A program made the position numbers and the translations under genes. Under the pieces are notes generated by a model. The model worked only from the letters and a program-made list of their open reading frames with translations. It was not told the origin of the DNA and made no database searches. A stretch of DNA of 17,179 bases from Campylobacterales bacterium (GTDB taxonomy: Bacteria > Campylobacterota > Campylobacteria > Campylobacterales > SZUA-545), in contig JAOXRY010000229.1 in assembly GCA_025800305.1 (NCBI GenBank), positions 1 to 17,179 on the forward strand, written 5' to 3'. Positions 1 through 7,162 of this stretch are shown piece by piece (position 1 is the first letter of the stretch; each line of letters opens with the position of its first letter).

Positions 1-759
1 ATCAACAACTATTGCCCAAGGGGAGTTTTCTTTTACGTAGTTAAAAAGATCTCTATCTTTTGAGAGGATGATTGTCTTGGTCTTCTCTTTAATAATCTCA
101 TTGGTTGTAAAGTGTTCTTTGATTCTATATTCCAATTTTAGATCTTCAAAAATTGAGATCATCTCTATAAGGCTTTGAAGATAATATTTCAATATCCCAA
201 TCTTATAACTCTCCTCTTTTATTTTTAGCTCTGTGAAAAACAGAGAGCTTTTTAAGATCTCAAAATCAACAAAATTCGCACTAGGAGTAGAGACATCTGG
301 AAGAACTTGCTCCGCTAACATATCTTCGTAAAAGAAAATAACTTCCACATCATCAAAAGGTCTTTTTGTAAGAAGTCTATTAACATCATCTGATTCTACA
401 AAAAGAGCTTTTTTAGATCTAGAAATCTCTTTTCCCACTAAAAAGGATTTCTTATCAATTTTGTATGACTTAATATTTTTAGAAGCGATAAAATAACGAA
501 CAAGACTTCGTGAAGCATTTCCAACAGACTTAACCTTTATTAACGCAACTTCCTCTTCATTAATATCAAGATTTTTTTCAAAAAGAACTCCATAAGCACC
601 GTTTTCAATGGCAAGATTAATATCTTCAAGATCTTTTCCAATAAAGAGATCTTCTCTTGTAACTTTTTTAGGATTTACTCTGATGTTTTCAAAAGAGTTT
701 ACAAAAGAGGAGTTAAGCAGTTCCCCTTTTGTAATGTCTACTACGGCATTAAGCCTCAT
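1..759 (-). CDS. Unknown protein with a Mur-ligase N-terminal-like domain (3' end cut by window)
   Basis: An open minus-strand frame of 253 codons starts at ATG (757-759), 14 bases after the metG stop, and runs off the left edge. The first ~90 residues (start MRLNAVVDITKGELLN; then a segment VNPKKVTREDLFIG and a segment AIENGAYGVLFEK) follow the pattern of the MurE/MurF N-terminal domain: a phrase meaning 'released, delivered, loaded', then an Ala-Ile-x-x-Gly-Ala helix, then a short strand. The remaining visible ~160 residues show no GTNGKT-type P-loop or other ligase motif, so this is not a normal Mur ligase. It is probably co-transcribed with metG; the binding site is weak (GAG). I do not know its function. 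A role near the cell wall would be a guess from the domain alone. Confidence 0.7.
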   Translation of the reverse strand, partial: MRLNAVVDITKGELLNSSFVNSFENIRVNPKKVTREDLFIGKDLEDINLAIENGAYGVLFEKNLDINEEEVALIKVKSVGNASRSLVRYFIASKNIKSYKIDKKSFLVGKEISRSKKALFVESDDVNRLLTKRPFDDVEVIFFYEDMLAEQVLPDVSTPSANFVDFEILKSSLFFTELKIKEESYKIGILKYYLQSLIEMISIFEDLKLEYRIKEHFTTNEIIKEKTKTIILSKDRDLFNYVKENSPWAIVVD

Positions 760-773
760 ATATACACTCTAGA

Positions 774-2681
774 TTAAGAGATTACAGTACCGATAACTGC
801 ATCTTTTTCTGGTCTAACAAGCTTTAGCCCGTTTTCATCTTTTGCTGCTAAAACCATACCTTCACTAAGGTTACCCATCAGTTTTGCTGGTTTTAGATTT
901 GATACTAGACAGACTTGTGTGTTAATTAGATCTGCTGGAGCATAGAACTCTTTGATTCCTGCAACAACTTGTCTTGGTTTTGCTTCACCAATATCAACCT
1001 GTAAAAGAAGTAGTTTCTTACTCTTTGGAACTTCCTCTGCAGATACAACCACACCAACTTTAGTAACAACTTTTAAAAAGTCATCAAAAGTAATCTGAGG
1101 ATCTTTTGGCTCTTCTGGCTTTGTTTCTTCTTCAATAACAGCCTCTTTCATTAAAGGCTCTTCAATTCTAGGAAATAGAGGTGGGATTTTTTCGATTGTG
1201 AAATCTTCTAAAAGTTCTTTATTTTCAACAAGCTTTGTAAAGTTTACTGTATCGATTTCAATGTTCAGAGCCTTTGCTAACTCTTTTGTCTTTTCTGGCA
1301 TTATTGGAGAAAGTGCTAAAGAAGCCTTAGCAAGAATATTTGCAATAAGCCCAAGAAGCCCACTTACTTCATTCTCACCGTTTTCTTTCATCTTCGTCCA
1401 AGGCTGAACCTCTTCGATTTTTTTATTACCAATTGCAAGAACTTTCCAAAGTTCTTCTAAATATCTATTAAGTTGAAGCTCTTTTGCAAAACCATCAAGT
1501 GAACCGATAATCTCATCCACTTGTGCCATGTCAGCTTTGAAATACTCGTTTACATACTGTGATGAGATCTTAGAGTCAAAATATTTTCCACTCATCCCAA
1601 TGATTCTATTGAGAAGATTCCCTAAATCATTTCCAAGATCTGAATTGATTCTATCCATCAAAGCTTTTTGAGCAAAGTCACCATCTTGTCCAAAAGGAAC
1701 TTCTCGGAGCATAAAGTATCTAAAATTATCAAGACCATATGCTTCAGCAACCTCTTTAGGATCAATCACATTTCCTTTAGATTTACTCATCTTAGCACCA
1801 TCTCTTGTCCACCAGCCATGTGCCGCAACGTGCTTTGGAAGAGGAAGATCTAAACTCATCAGAAATGACGGCCAGAAAATTGCATGAAATCTAAGAATGT
1901 CTTTTCCAATTAGGTGATAATCTGCTGGAAAATAATCCATATTCTTATCATCTGTTCCGAATCCTAGAGCTGTTGCATAGTTCATTAAAGCATCAAGCCA
2001 AACATAGACAACGTGTTTAGGATCATTCATTTTCTCAGGAAGCTTCACACCCCAATCAAAACTTGTTCTTGTAATAGAAAGATCTGTAAGTCCCCCTTCA
2101 ACAAATCTCTTTACTTCATTCTTTCTTGATTTTGGCAAAATAGCTTTTTCATTCTCTTCGTACCATTTTAAAAGCTTATCTTGGTAGTTTGAAAGTCTAA
2201 AGAAATAACTCTCCTCTTTTACAACCCTAACCTCTTTTCCACAATCAGGACACTGCTCACCACCAACAAGCTGAGTCTCTGTAAAAAATGTCTCACAACT
2301 TACACAGTAGTGACCTTCATACTCATCTTTGTAAATGTCACCTTTTTCATACATAACATCAAAAGCTTTCTGCACACCAGCTTTATGCTCCGCGTCTGTT
2401 GTTCGAATATACTTATCGTAACTAATCCCAAAGTCATCCCATAAAGCCTTAAATTTTCCACTTACTTCATCAGCATACTCTTGTGTACTTCGCCCTCTAG
2501 CCTTTGCAGCCTCTTCAATTTTTTGACCATGTTCATCAGTACCAGTTAAAAAGAAAACATCTTTTCCTCTTAAACGCTCATATCTTGCTATAGTATCTGT
2601 AATAATTGTTGTATAAGCATGACCGATATGGGCAACATCATTTACATAGTAAATTGGGGTGGTAACGTAAAACTTTTTCAT
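774..2681 (-). CDS. metG: Methionyl-tRNA synthetase
   Basis: This cytoplasmic enzyme charges tRNA-Met for initiation and elongation. The protein is 635 aa from ATG at 2679-2681. The class I signature HIGH is at residues 18-21 and KMSKS at about 297-301. A single zinc knuckle of four cysteines (about residues 126, 129, 144, 147) sits in the connective domain. The C-terminal ~105 residues (starting near ITFDDFLKVVTKVGVVV) form the EMAPII/Arc1p-type tRNA-binding OB fold fused to many bacterial MetRS. The frame is open further upstream to 2744, but that extension lacks family similarity. GGAAG sits 9 bases before the chosen ATG, and MKKFYVTTPIYYVN is the standard N-terminus. The Mur-domain-like gene follows 14 bases downstream, so the two are probably one transcript. 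Confidence 0.97.
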   Translation of the reverse strand: MKKFYVTTPIYYVNDVAHIGHAYTTIITDTIARYERLRGKDVFFLTGTDEHGQKIEEAAKARGRSTQEYADEVSGKFKALWDDFGISYDKYIRTTDAEHKAGVQKAFDVMYEKGDIYKDEYEGHYCVSCETFFTETQLVGGEQCPDCGKEVRVVKEESYFFRLSNYQDKLLKWYEENEKAILPKSRKNEVKRFVEGGLTDLSITRTSFDWGVKLPEKMNDPKHVVYVWLDALMNYATALGFGTDDKNMDYFPADYHLIGKDILRFHAIFWPSFLMSLDLPLPKHVAAHGWWTRDGAKMSKSKGNVIDPKEVAEAYGLDNFRYFMLREVPFGQDGDFAQKALMDRINSDLGNDLGNLLNRIIGMSGKYFDSKISSQYVNEYFKADMAQVDEIIGSLDGFAKELQLNRYLEELWKVLAIGNKKIEEVQPWTKMKENGENEVSGLLGLIANILAKASLALSPIMPEKTKELAKALNIEIDTVNFTKLVENKELLEDFTIEKIPPLFPRIEEPLMKEAVIEEETKPEEPKDPQITFDDFLKVVTKVGVVVSAEEVPKSKKLLLLQVDIGEAKPRQVVAGIKEFYAPADLINTQVCLVSNLKPAKLMGNLSEGMVLAAKDENGLKLVRPEKDAVIGTVIS

Positions 2682-2710
2682 TCTTTTAAACTTCCTTCTT
2701 GAACAAAGTC

Positions 2711-2752
2711 CAACAAGGAACTCTTCGGCAGAGTGCCCTCGCAACCTTGTTG
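2711..2752 (-). promoter_or_regulatory. Stem-loop in the metG leader
   Basis: An 8-bp perfect outer stem (CAACAAGG at 2711-2718 with CCTTGTTG at 2745-2752) encloses a 5-bp hairpin (ACTCT 2720-2724 with AGAGT 2730-2734, loop TCGGC). It ends about 13 bases before the metG ribosome binding site in the transcript. There is no U-run after it, so it does not look like a terminator. Whether it affects metG translation or is part of a dispersed repeat cannot be said from the sequence. Confidence 0.45.
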
Positions 2753-2901
2753 CTCTTATTTAAACTTCGCTTTTGATTAAATATTTGCTTTATTTTATCT
2801 AATTTAGTTTTATAGGGTAGAAACCTTCTCTTTTATACCTTTGAAAATAGGTTTACTACTGATGGATCGCGACTTTAGAAAAGTCCGCCCAAATGTCACC
2901 C

Positions 2902-2929
2902 TTTTCTTTTTGTCTTGGCAAAAAGAAAA
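2902..2929. repeat. Perfect 11-bp inverted repeat, loop of 6
   Basis: TTTTCTTTTTG at 2902-2912 and CAAAAAGAAAA at 2919-2929 are exact reverse complements around TCTTGG. A smaller inverted repeat, GACTTT/AAAGTC, lies 17 bases to the left at 2871-2885. The hairpin is mostly A-T and no T-run follows on either strand, so I do not call it a terminator. It is the core of the mosaic intergenic element described for this gap. Confidence 0.6.
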
Positions 2930-3189
2930 CCCTGACGGGCAAAAGAAAAAAACGCTAAGGCTCTCGCAACGAGCTAGATTGTTCAGACAACATATATTTA
3001 TTCTTCGCATTCTTGATTACTTTTAACTTTAAAAAACACAATTGTTAATTTAGTTGAGAATGGTATAAATATATGTAAGATCACTAGAGTTTAAGATCTG
3101 TTCAATGAAACTTTCCTTTTAATAACTTCACTTCATTGTATATCTTTCGGAGATGTTTTAAGACCTATTTTTAATATATTTAATACTTT

Positions 3190-3195
3190 TATGAT
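3190..3195 (+). promoter_or_regulatory. Possible -10 box (TATGAT) for the 114-aa orphan gene
   Basis: TATGAT lies about 40 bases before the start codon, in a T-rich stretch of the kind that replaces a -35 box in Campylobacterota. The transcript would start near 3202. There is no independent support. Confidence 0.35.
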
Positions 3196-3236
3196 ATTGT
3201 TTTTCAACTGTATAGTTACTTATGTGGAGGGATTAA

Positions 3237-3581
3237 ATGCAATTTGGCTTTATTATAACATCAGAAAAAGAAAAAGAAAAAATTATCAAATGGCTTCAAT
3301 CTGTTGGAATTACATGGATTACAAAAGAAAAAATTGATGATGAAATTGTAAAGGTTGACTTTATAAATACACCTACTATATTACATACACTTACTCAGTT
3401 AGATTCAAGGCCAAGTATTTGTGCAGTTTCTGAAAAAGGTGTTTCATTCTATGTTACGGATATTGCACTTGGAAAAAATTTTAAGTTTGAGCTAAAAGGT
3501 GCTGATGGGGTTATTTTTATTCCTATGAACAATATTATTTCTATAAGTACAGTAGGCAATATTATTAATAAATGTAGATAA
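3237..3581 (+). CDS. Small hypothetical protein, 114 aa
   Basis: I do not recognise this protein. It is 114 aa, soluble, with no signal peptide or membrane segment. The first 20 residues are a charged helix (SEKEKEKIIKWLQSVGI). The rest alternates short strands with charged turns and has a single Cys at residue ~61. The start is well supported: GGAGG at 3226-3230 stands 6 bases before the ATG. It is a single-gene unit, with an IR-rich gap on one side and the convergent 96-aa gene on the other, only 20 bases away. No terminator is visible between them. The strong ribosome binding site and typical codon use argue that it is a real gene. Confidence 0.75.
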   Translation: MQFGFIITSEKEKEKIIKWLQSVGITWITKEKIDDEIVKVDFINTPTILHTLTQLDSRPSICAVSEKGVSFYVTDIALGKNFKFELKGADGVIFIPMNNIISISTVGNIINKCR

Positions 3582-3601
3582 AATTTTAAAGGAAGTAATA
3601 T

Positions 3602-3892
3602 TTAAACTCCTGTTATATTCGTATCATTCTCCGACATAGAAGTGAGGATAATAAGCTGTCCCATATCCTCAAAATATTTTTTAACATTCTCTCTATTTGT
3701 ATCTGCAATAGTTTGAAGTGAAGAGACGAAAAGAGCCTGTGTCCTTTCGTTTCCTTGTGCGTAAGCTTGGATGATCCATTCAACTGTAACAGTATGTCTT
3801 TGTCCATTTACATCATACTCAATTGTTGAAGCTGGATTGATATCTTTTGCTAAAAGAATATCTTTACAGATCTTTACAATATCAACTTCCAA
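3602..3892 (-). CDS. Hypothetical 96-aa protein at the end of the glycolytic operon
   Basis: I do not recognise this protein. It is small and soluble, predicted to be mostly helical, with no membrane segment (start MEVDIVKICKDILLAKDINPAS). The start is TTG at 3890-3892, immediately after the tpiA TAA and in the same reading frame. AGAGG inside the last tpiA codons lies 5 bases before the TTG, and no ATG is available nearby, so the TTG start is convincing. Translation is almost certainly coupled to tpiA. In Campylobacter the gene after tpiA is fabI, so this occupant differs. A role linked to triose-phosphate metabolism would rest on position alone. Confidence 0.8.
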   Translation of the reverse strand: MEVDIVKICKDILLAKDINPASTIEYDVNGQRHTVTVEWIIQAYAQGNERTQALFVSSLQTIADTNRENVKKYFEDMGQLIILTSMSENDTNITGV

Positions 3893-4585
3893 TTAAGCCT
3901 CTTCAATCATTTTACAAAAATCATCAACATTCCAGCTGGCAGTTCCTACAAGAACACCATCAACGTTGTCTATTTTTGCTATTTCGTTAATATTTGCAAC
4001 TTTCACACTTCCTCCATATAGAAGTGGTTTATCTGAAAGTTTTTTGATTCTTGTGTGAATGTCAGCGATATCTTCTGCTGTTGCACTTTTCCCTGTACCA
4101 ATTGCCCAAACTGGCTCATAAGCAATTACCAACTTATCATAGTTAAGATCTATTCCCTCTACTTGATCAGCAATATAACCCATAACAGCGTCAACACCCT
4201 CTTCTTTTACCTCTAAAGGCTCACCAATACAGAAGAAGATCTCATAGCCTTGTTCTTTGTAAAAGTTATATTTTTCTCTAACTTGCTCTAAAGTCTCTCC
4301 AAGAACGTGTCTTCTTTCACTATGTCCAATTAGAACTGTTTTACATTCAAACTCTTCAAGTTGGTCTAATCCAATCTCACCAGTAAAAGATCCACTTCTT
4401 GCTGGATATGGGTTTTGAGTTCCTACCGTTACATTTTTAACAGATTCTGTTAAAGCAGTCGCTGGAGGGAAAACGTAACCTTTTTCAGATCTTCCTTCTA
4501 AAAAAGAGCTAAACTTTTCAAGATATTCTGCTGTAGATTTTCTTGTATGATTTGTCTTAAAATTTGCTGCAAAAATAAGAGACAT
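3893..4585 (-). CDS. tpiA: Triosephosphate isomerase
   Basis: This cytoplasmic TIM-barrel enzyme interconverts dihydroxyacetone phosphate and glyceraldehyde 3-phosphate. It is 230 aa, shorter than the ~250 aa of E. coli and in line with the compact forms of Campylobacterota. Catalytic residues are in place: Asn8 and Lys10 (AANFK), His88 (IGHSERR) and Glu157 (AYEPVWAIGTGK). The phosphate-binding GGS (191-193) and the segment DGVLVGTAS near the C-terminus are also present. The ATG at 4583-4585 follows the pgk stop by 3 bases, so translation is coupled. It is the third gene of gap-pgk-tpiA, and the 96-aa unknown gene abuts its stop codon. Confidence 0.97.
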   Translation of the reverse strand: MSLIFAANFKTNHTRKSTAEYLEKFSSFLEGRSEKGYVFPPATALTESVKNVTVGTQNPYPARSGSFTGEIGLDQLEEFECKTVLIGHSERRHVLGETLEQVREKYNFYKEQGYEIFFCIGEPLEVKEEGVDAVMGYIADQVEGIDLNYDKLVIAYEPVWAIGTGKSATAEDIADIHTRIKKLSDKPLLYGGSVKVANINEIAKIDNVDGVLVGTASWNVDDFCKMIEEA

Positions 4586-4588
4586 TAT

Positions 4589-5782
4589 TTATACCTTTAC
4601 CAATGGCTTCACACCTGGAAGCATCTTTCCTTCAAGAAGTTCTAAAGAAGCTCCACCACCTGTTGAGATAAACGTCATCTCATCAGCGTCACCTGCTCTT
4701 TCAACTAAGTCTGCTGTATCACCACCACCGATGATTTTTGTTGCGTGGGACTCTGCAACTTGGTGAGAAAGTTTATAACTTCCTTTTGCAAATTTTTCCA
4801 TCTCATACACACCCATAGGACCATTCCAAAGAATCGTTTGAGCGTCATGTAGAGCCTCTTTAAAGATAATAGAAGATGCAGGTCCAATATCAAGACCCAT
4901 CCAATCTTTTGGGATCTCCATTGTTGTTGTATTGATTGTCATACTATCAGCACTAAACTCTTGTGCACAAAGGATATCAACAGGAAGGTATAGTTTTACA
5001 CCTCTTTTTTTCGCTTCATCGATAATTTTGTGAGCATCAAATAATAAATCATCTTCTACAAGAGATTTTCCAATTTCATACCCTCTAGCCTTTAAGAATG
5101 TAAAAGCCATACCACCACCAATAATTAACTTGTCAACTTTAGGTAGTAAATTTTCTAAAGCTTGAAGCTTTCCAGAAACTTTTGAACCACCAACAATTGC
5201 TACAAATGGTCTTACTGGTTTTTCCATTGTTTTATGAAAATATGTAACCTCTTTTGTCAGTAAGAATCCTGCTGCTTTTTCACCCTCTTTGAAAAACTCT
5301 GTGATTCCCTCAACAGAAGAGTGGGCTCTATGACTTACACCAAAAGCATCGTTGATATAAACATCTGCCATACTTGCTAGTTTTTCTGCTAGATCTTTAT
5401 CATTTTTTGTTTCACCAGCTTCAAATCTTAGATTTTCTAAAAGTAGAACTTCTCCCTCTTTTAGATCTTTTGCTTTTCCTATTGCGTCCTCTCCAACAAC
5501 ATCATCTGCTAGTTTTACCTCTTGTTTTAGTAGTGTATGAAGTCTTTTTTGAACTGGTTTGAGTGAGAACTTTGAAACAACTTCACCTTTTGGACGCCCA
5601 AGGTGACTGGCAAGGATTATGCTACAGTCATTGTCTAAACAGTATTTAATTGTTGTTAATGCTGATTTAATTCTTCTATCATCTGAAATATTTCCAAACT
5701 CATCTTGTGGTACATTAAAATCACATCTAATAAAAACTTTTTTATTTGCTACATCGATATCTTTAATATTTATAAGTTCCAT
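4589..5782 (-). CDS. pgk: Phosphoglycerate kinase
   Basis: This cytoplasmic kinase transfers phosphate between 1,3-bisphosphoglycerate and ADP. It is 397 aa, normal for bacteria. Signature segments are all present: FIRCDFNVP (residues 18-25; Asp21 and Asn23 bind substrate), SHLGRPKGE (59-67), LLLENLRFEAGE (113-124), VYINDAFGVSHRAHSS (141-156), IVGGSKVSGKLQ (196-207) and WNGPMGVYE (319-327). The nucleotide and phosphate loops GGGDTADL (352-359) and STGGGASLE (373-381) follow. It begins 4 bases after the gap stop and ends 3 bases before tpiA, the middle gene of a tightly coupled operon. Confidence 0.98.
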   Translation of the reverse strand: MELINIKDIDVANKKVFIRCDFNVPQDEFGNISDDRRIKSALTTIKYCLDNDCSIILASHLGRPKGEVVSKFSLKPVQKRLHTLLKQEVKLADDVVGEDAIGKAKDLKEGEVLLLENLRFEAGETKNDKDLAEKLASMADVYINDAFGVSHRAHSSVEGITEFFKEGEKAAGFLLTKEVTYFHKTMEKPVRPFVAIVGGSKVSGKLQALENLLPKVDKLIIGGGMAFTFLKARGYEIGKSLVEDDLLFDAHKIIDEAKKRGVKLYLPVDILCAQEFSADSMTINTTTMEIPKDWMGLDIGPASSIIFKEALHDAQTILWNGPMGVYEMEKFAKGSYKLSHQVAESHATKIIGGGDTADLVERAGDADEMTFISTGGGASLELLEGKMLPGVKPLVKV

Positions 5783-5786
5783 TATT

Positions 5787-6749
5787 CTATGACACCCTTT
5801 TGATTAAATTTATTAAGTATGAGGCATATCCATGTTCATTGTCATGCCAAAGTATTATTTTAGCTAAATTGTTTGAAACCAATATAGAATCAAAATCTAC
5901 ACTTAATGCAAACCTATTTCCTACAAGGTCTGAAGAGACAGATTTTCCATCTCTTAACTCCATATTTTCTTTTAAATCACTTTTTCTAAAAGCCTCAATA
6001 ATTTGACTTTTTGAGGACTCTTTTTTCAATTGATAAACAGTATCTAAAAGAGAAACATCAGGAGTAGGAACTCTCATTCCAGAGCCTTTCACCTTCCCTT
6101 GTAATTTAGGATAGATCTTCTCAAGATTCTCCCCTGCACCTGTTTTTACAGGAATCATATTGACAGTTGAACTTCTTGAAAGTCTTATACTAAGATTTGT
6201 TTTAGAATCCAAAAGATTTTGGTTAGAGTTATAACTATGAACAGAAGTCACAGTTAGTTTTTCAATTCCAAAAGCATCATCTAAGATCTTTGTGGCAATA
6301 GCAAGAGCTATAGTTGTGCAACTTCCTGCTGAAATTATTCTTTCATCTATGTTTTTTTCATTAACCCCTAAAATAACTGGCTTTATATCTTGTTCAGTCA
6401 TTGATGAGACTATTACTTTTTTAACTCCATTTTCTATATGATGAAGATTGTCTTTATATCTATTAAAAACCCCAGTAGAGTCTATTAACACATCACAAAT
6501 CGGGTTAAAATCCTTGTTTGAAGAGTAGTTATTGAGTTTTGTCTTTTTAGATTTGTAAACCAGATTTTTTCCATCAAACTCTAAATCTTTAAGCTCTCCG
6601 TGAACAGAATCATATTTCATCAGATAAAAGAGTTGCTCTGGTTCTATCAAGTCATTAATCTCTGTTACAGCTATATTTTCTTCCAAAAGAGATAGTCTAT
6701 AAAGTGACCTTCCAATACGACCAGCACCATTTATTGCAACTTTTATCAA
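5787..6749 (-). CDS. gap: Glyceraldehyde-3-phosphate dehydrogenase, divergent form
   Basis: This cytoplasmic enzyme oxidises glyceraldehyde 3-phosphate to 1,3-bisphosphoglycerate with NAD(P). It is 320 aa, somewhat short of the usual 330-335. The N-terminal Rossmann motif KVAINGAGRIGR and the following Asn-Asp (INDL, residues 31-34) suggest NAD preference. Catalytic Cys144 and His171 are present. The surroundings are unusual: AGSCTTIALA replaces the near-universal ASCTTNxLAP, SVHSYNSNQ replaces the TxHxYTxDQ type, and DNEHGY replaces DNEWGY. The start is TTG (6747-6749) with AAAAGG close upstream; translation from there gives the family's standard N-terminus. It is the first gene of gap-pgk-tpiA. 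Activity is likely but not certain; a related aldehyde-phosphate dehydrogenase role is the main alternative. Confidence 0.9.
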   Translation of the reverse strand: MIKVAINGAGRIGRSLYRLSLLEENIAVTEINDLIEPEQLFYLMKYDSVHGELKDLEFDGKNLVYKSKKTKLNNYSSNKDFNPICDVLIDSTGVFNRYKDNLHHIENGVKKVIVSSMTEQDIKPVILGVNEKNIDERIISAGSCTTIALAIATKILDDAFGIEKLTVTSVHSYNSNQNLLDSKTNLSIRLSRSSTVNMIPVKTGAGENLEKIYPKLQGKVKGSGMRVPTPDVSLLDTVYQLKKESSKSQIIEAFRKSDLKENMELRDGKSVSSDLVGNRFALSVDFDSILVSNNLAKIILWHDNEHGYASYLINLIKRVS

Positions 6750-6767
6750 TCAAAACCTTTTACATGA

Positions 6768-6773
6768 TATAAT
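6768..6773 (+). promoter_or_regulatory. -10 box (TATAAT) for rsfS in the gap/rsfS divergent region
   Basis: A perfect TATAAT lies 33 bases before the rsfS start, so transcription would begin near 6780. The whole region between the divergent genes is only 57 bases. The gap promoter must therefore overlap it or lie inside the beginning of rsfS; I cannot pick one with confidence. Confidence 0.6.
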
Positions 6774-6806
6774 CTGTTTAAATTTAACTGTAAAGAATAA
6801 CATAAA

Positions 6807-7145
6807 ATGAATTTAGAGCAAAGACTAGAGAGAATCGCTAAGATCTTAGATGATAACAAAGGCGAAGAGACAGAGACATTTGATTTAACAGGAAAAGGCT
6901 ATATGGTTGATGGTGTTGTAATTACAACAGCGATGGCTGAAAAGCACCTAAACGCACTTTTAAACTTTATTAAAGAACTAAAGCCAGATGAGCAATTTTT
7001 AAATGTTGAAAACAGTGAAGAGTGGATTGTCGCTGATATGGGTGATATTCTAGTTCACCTAATGACTTCAAGTGCTAGAGAAAAATATCATTTAGAAAAC
7101 TTCCTAAACGATTTTAAAAGAGAAGAGCCAGAAACAGAAGATTAA
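6807..7145 (+). CDS. rsfS: Ribosomal silencing factor RsfS (Iojap/DUF143 family)
   Basis: RsfS binds ribosomal protein uL14 on the large subunit and blocks subunit joining under nutrient limitation. The protein is 112 aa, a typical length. The family pattern is clear: a helix-rich N-terminus, the strand GVVITTAMAEKHLNAL (residues 36-51; usually DyfVIatgxSxrHvxAl), and the C-terminal block WIVADMGDILVHLMTSSAREKYHLE (73-97). The ribosome binding site is weak (AAAGA). It is divergent from gap. In Campylobacter and many other bacteria rsfS follows nadD; nadD is absent here, so rsfS stands alone behind its own TATAAT box. The stop codon is part of a near-perfect palindrome. Confidence 0.93.
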   Translation: MNLEQRLERIAKILDDNKGEETETFDLTGKGYMVDGVVITTAMAEKHLNALLNFIKELKPDEQFLNVENSEEWIVADMGDILVHLMTSSAREKYHLENFLNDFKREEPETED

Positions 7146-7162
7146 GATCTTAAAGATCTTAA
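7142..7162. terminator. Palindrome spanning both convergent stop codons; possible bidirectional terminator
   Basis: TTAAGATCTT (7142-7151), one A, and AAGATCTTAA (7153-7162) form a perfect 10-bp inverted repeat; as a hairpin this is about 8 bp with a 5-base loop. It contains the rsfS stop (7143-7145) and the complement of the response-regulator stop (7159-7161). Leftward transcription meets a moderately U-rich tail; rightward does not. Termination is plausible but the stem is AT-rich. Confidence 0.45.

Larger units (their letters stand above)
2682..3236. other. Non-coding stretch with several inverted repeats upstream of metG
   Basis: No convincing gene lies in these 555 bases. Short frames on both strands at about 2810-3026 translate to low-complexity Phe/Lys-rich peptides that mirror each other, as expected from an inverted repeat. 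The stretch contains three separate palindromes (2711-2752, 2871-2885, 2902-2929). The text around 2860-3000 is richer in G+C than its flanks. It looks like a degraded or dispersed intergenic element, but no second full copy is present in this window. The last ~200 bases (3027-3236) are AT-rich and lead into the promoter of the next gene. Confidence 0.5.

Noticed and set aside
2682..2744. N-terminal extension of MetG by 21 residues
   Set aside because: The frame is open but the extra residues do not resemble MetRS and lie on an inverted repeat; GGAAG before the internal ATG at 2681 fits the usual N-terminus.
2810..3026. Two opposing ~60-aa frames
   Set aside because: They mirror each other across inverted repeats, have no ribosome binding sites and encode low-complexity Phe/Lys-rich peptides.
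3613..3807. 64-aa minus-strand frame inside the 96-aa gene
   Set aside because: It is a shadow frame; the overlapping TTG-start frame has the ribosome binding site and operon spacing.
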